Shown here one piece after another: positions 58,377 to 64,000 of a DNA stretch of 64,000 nt. Below the pieces are notes generated by a model, which saw only the letters and a program-made list of their open reading frames with translations, was not told where the DNA came from and made no database searches. The translations under genes and the position numbers were made by a program. This DNA is from Herbiconiux sp. (GTDB lineage Bacteria; Actinomycetota; Actinomycetes; Actinomycetales; Microbacteriaceae), in the NCBI RefSeq assembly GCF_023264855.1, contig NZ_JAHFUW010000019.1, forward strand, positions 1 through 64,000, written 5' to 3'. Positions within the stretch are counted from its first letter, which is position 1, and each line of letters starts with the position of its first letter.

Positions 58377-58756
58377 TAGGCGTCCAGCTCGTCGGCCACC
58401 TTGCGCAGGAGCGCGGCGATCTTGCGGCTGTGCGCGCTGTCGGGGTAGCGGCCTCGCTTGAGGTTTCCGCCGATCGAATCGAGCACCTTCACCAGGTCTT
58501 CGATGATCACCGCCATGTCATCCGCGGGCTTGCGGGAGAGCTTCACCATGCTCGGCGGGGCTTCGAGCACCCGCACCGAGAGCGCCTGGGCGCCGCGCTT
58601 GCCGTCGGCGATGCCGAACTCGAGCTTCGTGCCGGCCTTCACCGTGGTACCGGCAGGCAGGGCCGACGCGTGCAGGAACACTTCTTGACCGTCATCGGAA
58701 CTGATGAAGCCGAAGCCCTTCTCGTCGTCGTAGAACTTGACCTTGCCGGTGGGCAT
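58376..58756 (-). CDS. cold-shock domain protein with C-terminal extension
   Basis: MPTGKVKFYDDEKGFGFISSDDGQEVFLHASALP. Confidence 0.95.
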   Translation of the reverse strand: MPTGKVKFYDDEKGFGFISSDDGQEVFLHASALPAGTTVKAGTKLEFGIADGKRGAQALSVRVLEAPPSMVKLSRKPADDMAVIIEDLVKVLDSIGGNLKRGRYPDSAHSRKIAALLRKVADELDA

Positions 58757-58836
58757 CGTGAATCTCCTCGTGTAATCGGGCCCGAATACCGCTTCGGGCC
58801 ACTGACCAGCCTACCGGTGCCCGTATCCTTGGTGAC

Positions 58837-59100
58837 GTGAGCGAAGCAGACTCCCCCTCCAGCGGCCGTATCGAGCGCGCGCTCGCCTTCATGATCGCCG
58901 CCACCCTCGGGCTCTCGGTGCTCGCCTTCCTGGCGCTGATCGTCGGCACCGCGGTGGGCGTGCGCGACTTCGGCGAGGGCGTCTGGCCGGTCATCATCTT
59001 CCTGCCGCTGATCGGCCTGCCGATCGGCTTCGTGCTCATGCTGGTGCTGCTCATCCTCAACATGCGCCGCCGGCTGCGCGACGCTCGCGGGAGTCGATGA
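58837..59100 (+). CDS. small membrane protein
   Basis: Two TM segments; 4-nt overlap (ATGA) with downstream gene. Confidence 0.75.
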   Translation: MSEADSPSSGRIERALAFMIAATLGLSVLAFLALIVGTAVGVRDFGEGVWPVIIFLPLIGLPIGFVLMLVLLILNMRRRLRDARGSR

Positions 59101-61178
59101 GCGAATCGCTCACGCTCGCCCGCCGGCTCAGCGCCCTCGACGACGACGCGCTCTGCGCCCTGCTGTCCTCGCGGCAGGTCACACCGCGCGATGCGCGCGA
59201 CTTCTTCGACCTGGCGGACCTGCTGCTGAGCCCCGCGTCGGTGCGGGCCGCCCTGCGCACGATCGACCGGCCCACGCTCGAGGCGCTGGCCTCGAACGGC
59301 TCGTTCCCGGATGCCGCGAGCGAACGGATGCTGACCCGGCTCGGCCTGCTCGTTCCGGATGCCGGTGTCCCGCTGGGTGTGCGCGAGCAGGCGGCTGACG
59401 CCCTCGAGGCCCGTCCGCTGGACGACCCGGCCTCCGGCACCCCGCCGATCATCCCGGCCGATGCCGCTGTCGCGGGCGAGCGAGCATTCACCGCGGTCTC
59501 CGCCGTGGCCGAGATGGGCCACCAGCTGCGGCTCACCCCGGCGAAGATCCGGGCGCACGGCGGTCTCTCCGCCTCCGACGAGAAGCGCTTCGCCGCGGTG
59601 CTCGGCCTCGACCCGGCCGTCATCCAGCCCCTGCTCGAGGTCGCCCGAGCGGCCGGCCTGGTGCAGATCGACGCCGACGCCGTCTTCTCCACCACGCTCG
59701 CCGAGGCCTGGGGCGAGCTCTCCCCCGCCGCCCGCTGGTTCGCGATCGCCACGGCCTGGCTGCGATCGCTCCCGACACCTGTGCGCCGAACCCTCGCCTC
59801 CGCAGCCGGGAATTCCTGGCTGTCCGGCGAGAGCCTGCGCCACGCGTTCAGCCGGCTCTATCCGGCCGCCGACGCCGCCCTGCTCGACGCTCTGCCTCCG
59901 GTCGACGCCGTCGCCGCGGCGCTGGGCCTCACGATCGACGGCGCTCCGACCGTGTTCGGCGCCGATCTGCTGCGTGCCTCGGCCGCCCTCGACCCGGCAC
60001 GGCGCCCTGGCTCCGCGGATCCGGCCACGCCGTCCGAGCCCGCCGACCCGGCCCAGCCGGCCGGCGAGATCACCCAGCCCGACCCGGACGACCTGGCCGA
60101 CCTGTCCACCGGGCCGGACCTGGCCGACGAGTCCACCTGGCCCGACCTGGCCGACGACGTCGCCCCACCCGCTCCGGCCGACGAGTCCACCTGGCCCGCC
60201 TTGGCCGGCGCGGCCGTCCTCCCGGAGCTCGCGGCCGCCCTGCCCGCCGAGGTCGACCGCGTCTACCTCCAAGACGACCTGACGATCATCGCTCCCGGCC
60301 CCTTGGCGCCGCCGGTCGATGCGCGCATCCGCTCGCTCGCCGATCTCGAGAACCGCGGCGTCGCATCGAGCTACCGGGTCTCCCGGCAGAGCGTCGATCG
60401 CGCACTCGCCTCGGCCGAGAGCGAAGCGAGCCTGCGCGAATTCCTCGGCGGCATCAGTCTCACCGGCATCCCCCAGGCCCTCGACTACCTGCTCACCGAG
60501 GGCGGCCGCCGCCACGGCCTGGTGCGCGTCGGCCCGGCGCGAGTCGAGGCATCGGCCCAGGCCCAGGAATCGACGTCGACATCGACATCGACATCGGCAC
60601 CGGCACCGGCACCGGGCTCCGGATCGGGCGTCGGATCGGGCACCGGCACCCGCATCCGCAGCGCCGACGCCACCCTGCTCGCCGCGCTGGCCGTCGACCA
60701 GTCCCTCGCCGCCCTCGGCCTCCGGCGCGACGAGCCGGGAGGGCTGATAAGCCGCGCCGACTCGGTCGCCTCCTACTGGCTGCTGCTCGACGCCGGCTAC
60801 CCCGTGCTCGCCGTCGATGCCGCCGGAGAACCGCGGATGCTGCGCCGCGCGCGCATCCTGGATCGCCGCGAGGCGCCACCGGCACCCTCCGACGACCCGC
60901 CGATCACTCCGGCCGTCGTCGAGCTGGTGGCCCGGCTCCGCCAGGTGTCCGTCGAGGCCGGCGACGACGAAGCGGCCTGGGTGGGCCGCGAACTCGGCAA
61001 GGCGGTGCGCGCCCGCACCCCGGTGATCATCGAGGTGAGCCTGCCCGACGGCACCGCGACCAGGCTGGAGGTCACGCCGCTCAGCTTCGCCAACGGCCGG
61101 CTGCGCTGCGTCGACGTGCGCGCCGGTGTCGAGCGCACGGTGCCCGTGGCGAACATCCTGTCGGTCACGACCGCCTGA
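59097..61178 (+). CDS. helicase-associated domain protein (XPB/Ssl2-like N-terminal helical region)
   Basis: 693 aa, directly upstream of XPB; LVELVARLRQVSVEAGDDEAAWVGRELGKAVRARTPVIIEVSLPDG. Confidence 0.82.
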   Translation: MSESLTLARRLSALDDDALCALLSSRQVTPRDARDFFDLADLLLSPASVRAALRTIDRPTLEALASNGSFPDAASERMLTRLGLLVPDAGVPLGVREQAADALEARPLDDPASGTPPIIPADAAVAGERAFTAVSAVAEMGHQLRLTPAKIRAHGGLSASDEKRFAAVLGLDPAVIQPLLEVARAAGLVQIDADAVFSTTLAEAWGELSPAARWFAIATAWLRSLPTPVRRTLASAAGNSWLSGESLRHAFSRLYPAADAALLDALPPVDAVAAALGLTIDGAPTVFGADLLRASAALDPARRPGSADPATPSEPADPAQPAGEITQPDPDDLADLSTGPDLADESTWPDLADDVAPPAPADESTWPALAGAAVLPELAAALPAEVDRVYLQDDLTIIAPGPLAPPVDARIRSLADLENRGVASSYRVSRQSVDRALASAESEASLREFLGGISLTGIPQALDYLLTEGGRRHGLVRVGPARVEASAQAQESTSTSTSTSAPAPAPGSGSGVGSGTGTRIRSADATLLAALAVDQSLAALGLRRDEPGGLISRADSVASYWLLLDAGYPVLAVDAAGEPRMLRRARILDRREAPPAPSDDPPITPAVVELVARLRQVSVEAGDDEAAWVGRELGKAVRARTPVIIEVSLPDGTATRLEVTPLSFANGRLRCVDVRAGVERTVPVANILSVTTA

Positions 61179-61205
61179 GAGCGGGTCGACGTAGACTCGG
61201 CTGCT

Positions 61206-62849
61206 ATGCCCGACGGCCCACTCATCGTTCAAAGCGACCGCACCGTTCTGCTCGAGGTCGCGCATCCGCAGGCCGAATCCGCCCGCCACGAGCTCGCCGT
61301 TTTCGCCGAGCTGGAGCGTGCGCCCGAGCACGTGCACACCTACCGCATCACCCGGCTGGGCCTCTGGAACGCCCGCGCGGCCGGTCACGGGGCCGAGGAG
61401 ATCGTCGAGACGCTCGAGCGCTACTCCAAGTTCGCGGTGCCGCAATCGGTGAGCCTGGAGATCGTCGAGACCATCGGCCGCTACGGCAAGCTCGTGATCG
61501 AGCGTGTGGGCGACGGCCCCTTGCAGCTGCGGTCGACGGATGCGGCGGTGCTGACCGAGATCAGTCGCGCCAAGAAGGTGGCTCCTCTGCTCACCGAGCG
61601 GCACGAGGACGGCTCGTTCAGCATCGAGCCCTGGGCCCGCGGGCAGCTGAAGCAGGAGCTGATCAAGCTCGGCTGGCCGGCCGACGACCTGGCCGGCTTC
61701 ACGCCGGGCACCCCGCACGCGATCGAGCTCGACGAATCCGGCTGGCAGCTGCGGGGCTACCAGCAGCAGGCTGTGGACGAGTTCACCTCTCACGGGTCGG
61801 GCGTGGTGGTGCTGCCCTGTGGTGCGGGCAAGACGCTGGTGGGCGCCGCCGCGATGGCCGCGGTGAAGACGAACACGCTCATCCTCGTCACCAACACGGT
61901 CTCGGCCCGGCAGTGGCGCTCCGAGCTGCTGAAGCGCACGAGTCTCACCGACGACGAGATCGGCGAGTACTCGGGTCTGGTGAAGGAGGTCAAGCCGGTC
62001 ACGATCGCGACCTACCAGATCCTCACCGCCAAGCGCGGCGGGGTCTACGCGCACCTCGAACTGCTCGACGCACTCGACTGGGGACTCGTGGTCTACGACG
62101 AGGTGCACCTTCTGCCGGCGCCGGTGTTCAAGCTCACCGCCGACCTGCAGGCGCGGCGGCGGTTGGGCCTCACAGCCACGCTGGTGCGCGAAGACGGCCG
62201 CGAGAGCGACGTGTTCAGCCTGATCGGCCCGAAGCGCTTCGACGCCCCTTGGAAGGAGATCGAGGCGCAGGGGTACATCGCCCCCGCGAACTGCTTCGAG
62301 GTACGGGTCGACCTGCCCTACGACGAGCGGATGACCTACGCCGCGGCCGCCGACGACGAGCGCTACCGCCTCGCCGCCACCGCTCCCGCCAAGCTCGAGG
62401 CCACGCGCCGCTTGATCGAGCACCATCGGGGCGAGCGCATCCTGGTGATCGGGCAGTACCTCGAGCAGCTCGACGAGCTCTCCCGCGCGCTCGGCGCTCC
62501 GCAGGTCACGGGAGCGACGCCCGTCGCCGAGCGCGAGCGGCTGTTCGAGGCGTTCCGCCAGGGCGAGCAGACGATCCTCGTGGTGAGCAAGGTCGCCAAC
62601 TTCTCGATCGACCTGCCCGAGGCGAGCGTGGCCATCCAGGTCTCCGGATCGTTCGGCTCACGCCAGGAGGAGGCGCAGCGCCTCGGCCGCCTCCTGCGCC
62701 CCAAGGAGTCCCGCCTCTCTGCCAGCTTCTACACCCTGGTGGCCCGCGACACCGTCGACCAGGACTTCGCCCAGAACCGCCAGCGCTTCCTGGCCGAGCA
62801 GGGCTACAGCTATGAGATCGTCGACGCAGAAACCCTCGCCATCGCATAA
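61206..62849 (+). CDS. DNA repair helicase XPB
   Basis: LRGYQQQAVDEF, LPCGAGKTLVGAAAM, VYDEVHLLPAPVF, QRLGRLLRPKE. Confidence 0.95.
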   Translation: MPDGPLIVQSDRTVLLEVAHPQAESARHELAVFAELERAPEHVHTYRITRLGLWNARAAGHGAEEIVETLERYSKFAVPQSVSLEIVETIGRYGKLVIERVGDGPLQLRSTDAAVLTEISRAKKVAPLLTERHEDGSFSIEPWARGQLKQELIKLGWPADDLAGFTPGTPHAIELDESGWQLRGYQQQAVDEFTSHGSGVVVLPCGAGKTLVGAAAMAAVKTNTLILVTNTVSARQWRSELLKRTSLTDDEIGEYSGLVKEVKPVTIATYQILTAKRGGVYAHLELLDALDWGLVVYDEVHLLPAPVFKLTADLQARRRLGLTATLVREDGRESDVFSLIGPKRFDAPWKEIEAQGYIAPANCFEVRVDLPYDERMTYAAAADDERYRLAATAPAKLEATRRLIEHHRGERILVIGQYLEQLDELSRALGAPQVTGATPVAERERLFEAFRQGEQTILVVSKVANFSIDLPEASVAIQVSGSFGSRQEEAQRLGRLLRPKESRLSASFYTLVARDTVDQDFAQNRQRFLAEQGYSYEIVDAETLAIA

Positions 62850-62853
62850 AAAG

Positions 62854-62909
62854 GCTGCAAATAGCGATGACCGACGCCCTATATGGGGTCGGTCATCGCT
62901 ATTTGCAGC
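62854..62909. terminator. bidirectional palindromic terminator
   Basis: 22-bp perfect arms GCTGCAAATAGCGATGACCGAC / GTCGGTCATCGCTATTTGCAGC flanked by A and T tracts. Confidence 0.85.
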
Positions 62910-62915
62910 TTTATT

Positions 62916-64000
62916 TCACTCGGGGAGGGCGGCTTCGGCCTCGTTGGAGTCGCCGGCGATGCCTCGGGCCAGAGTGCGGTTCTTGAAGAAGTCGGGGCGC
63001 AGGCGCGACTGCACGAGCATGATCACGATGCCCAGCACGATGATCGTCATGCCGAGGATGAACACCAGCCCCACGCCGCCGATGTTCGAGCCGCTGCCGT
63101 AGTCGGGGTTCGCGCTCTCGATGATGGTCGTGAAGAACAGGACGCCCAGGATCAGCCCGCCCACCAGCGGCGAGAAGAACTGGAAGAAGAAGTTGCGCGC
63201 GCTCGAGAACCACTGCTTGCGGAAATACCACACGCACGCGAACGCCGTCAGCCCGTAGTAGAAGCAGATCAGCATGCCGAGCGTGGTGATGGTGTCCCAC
63301 AGCACGTCCTCCGAGATGAACCGCATCACGGTGTAGAACACCGAGGCCACGATGCTCGACACGATCGTGGCGTAGCCCGGCGTGAAGAACTTCGGATGCA
63401 CCTTCGAGAACTTGGGCGACAGCGCCCCGTAGTGGCCCATGGCCAGCAGGGTGCGGGCGGGCGACACGAACGTCGACTGCAGCGACGCCGCCGATGACGA
63501 CAGCACCGCGATCGACACCAGGATGGCCAGCGGCCCGAGGATGGGGCCGGCCAGCGAGAAGAACACGTTGCCCTGGATCTCCTCGTTGCCGAGGCCGAAC
63601 TCCCCCGTGCCGGTGCCCGCGTAGTTGATCAGCGCCACCGAGAGGAAGAGGTAGAGCACCACGATGATGACGACGGTGGCCGTGGCCGCCCGGCCGGGGG
63701 TGGAGGCCGATCCCTTGGTCTCCTCGCTCATCGTGAGGGTCACGTCCCAGCCCCAGAAGATGAAGATGGAGAGCGAGAGCCCGGCCGCGAAGGCGCTGAA
63801 CGAGCCGACGGCGAAGGGGTTGAACCAGTCCAGCGAGATCGGCAGCGCGTCGAAGGCGTCGCCCGCCCCCACATGGATGAACGCCACGATGCCGAAGAAC
63901 ACCATCACGAGCAGCTGGAAGCCCACCAGCACGTACTGCAGCTTCTGTGTGGTCTGCATGTCGCGGTAGGAGATGAGGGTGGCGCCGAGCATGAACGCCA
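62916..64000 (-). CDS. APC-family amino acid permease (N-terminus beyond window)
   Basis: SIFIFWGWDVTLTMSEETKGSASTPGRAATATVVIIVVLYLFLSVALINYAG; frame open to window end. Confidence 0.88.
   Translation of the reverse strand, partial: AFMLGATLISYRDMQTTQKLQYVLVGFQLLVMVFFGIVAFIHVGAGDAFDALPISLDWFNPFAVGSFSAFAAGLSLSIFIFWGWDVTLTMSEETKGSASTPGRAATATVVIIVVLYLFLSVALINYAGTGTGEFGLGNEEIQGNVFFSLAGPILGPLAILVSIAVLSSSAASLQSTFVSPARTLLAMGHYGALSPKFSKVHPKFFTPGYATIVSSIVASVFYTVMRFISEDVLWDTITTLGMLICFYYGLTAFACVWYFRKQWFSSARNFFFQFFSPLVGGLILGVLFFTTIIESANPDYGSGSNIGGVGLVFILGMTIIVLGIVIMLVQSRLRPDFFKNRTLARGIAGDSNEAEAALPE

Noticed and set aside
58692-62426. 1244-aa minus-strand ORF
   Set aside because: Antisense shadow of the helicase-associated and XPB genes; high-GC frame without recognisable domains

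Overview
This 64 kb window is high-GC actinobacterial chromosome. Codon usage, gene content and the recurrent 'gcatccg' style point to Microbacteriaceae. I support about 55 genes, including two tRNAs (Ala-CGC and Arg-CCT) and two disrupted genes. Most of the window is ordinary: a Na+/H+ antiporter, type III glutamine synthetase, Fpg/Nei glycosylase, pyridoxal kinase, a Liv-type ABC transporter cassette, galU, mscL, serC, a DtxR-type regulator, NlpC/P60, a cold-shock protein, DUF3027 and XPB helicase. The best candidate for an undescribed system is a compact operon at about 3.8-6.6 kb. It encodes an 85-aa peptide made of three exact-length 24-aa Gly/Asp/His repeats, a JmjC/cupin_4 oxygenase, a His-rich mini-ORF and a sucrase-ferredoxin-like protein. 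Each junction overlaps (GTGA, TGATG, ATGA), so it may be a repeat-peptide hydroxylation (RiPP-like) system. Secondary points of interest: a large SF1-helicase-like protein with degenerate Walker A and B motifs; a GT2 synthase plus two beta-helix proteins (putative surface polysaccharide locus); a frameshifted RhuM-Fic gene; a degraded FAD-monooxygenase remnant bounded by imperfect direct repeats; tandem extragenic palindromes; a candidate sRNA with an intrinsic terminator; and three CWB2 cell-wall-binding proteins. All calls come from reading the sequence and the supplied ORFs; no database search was run.
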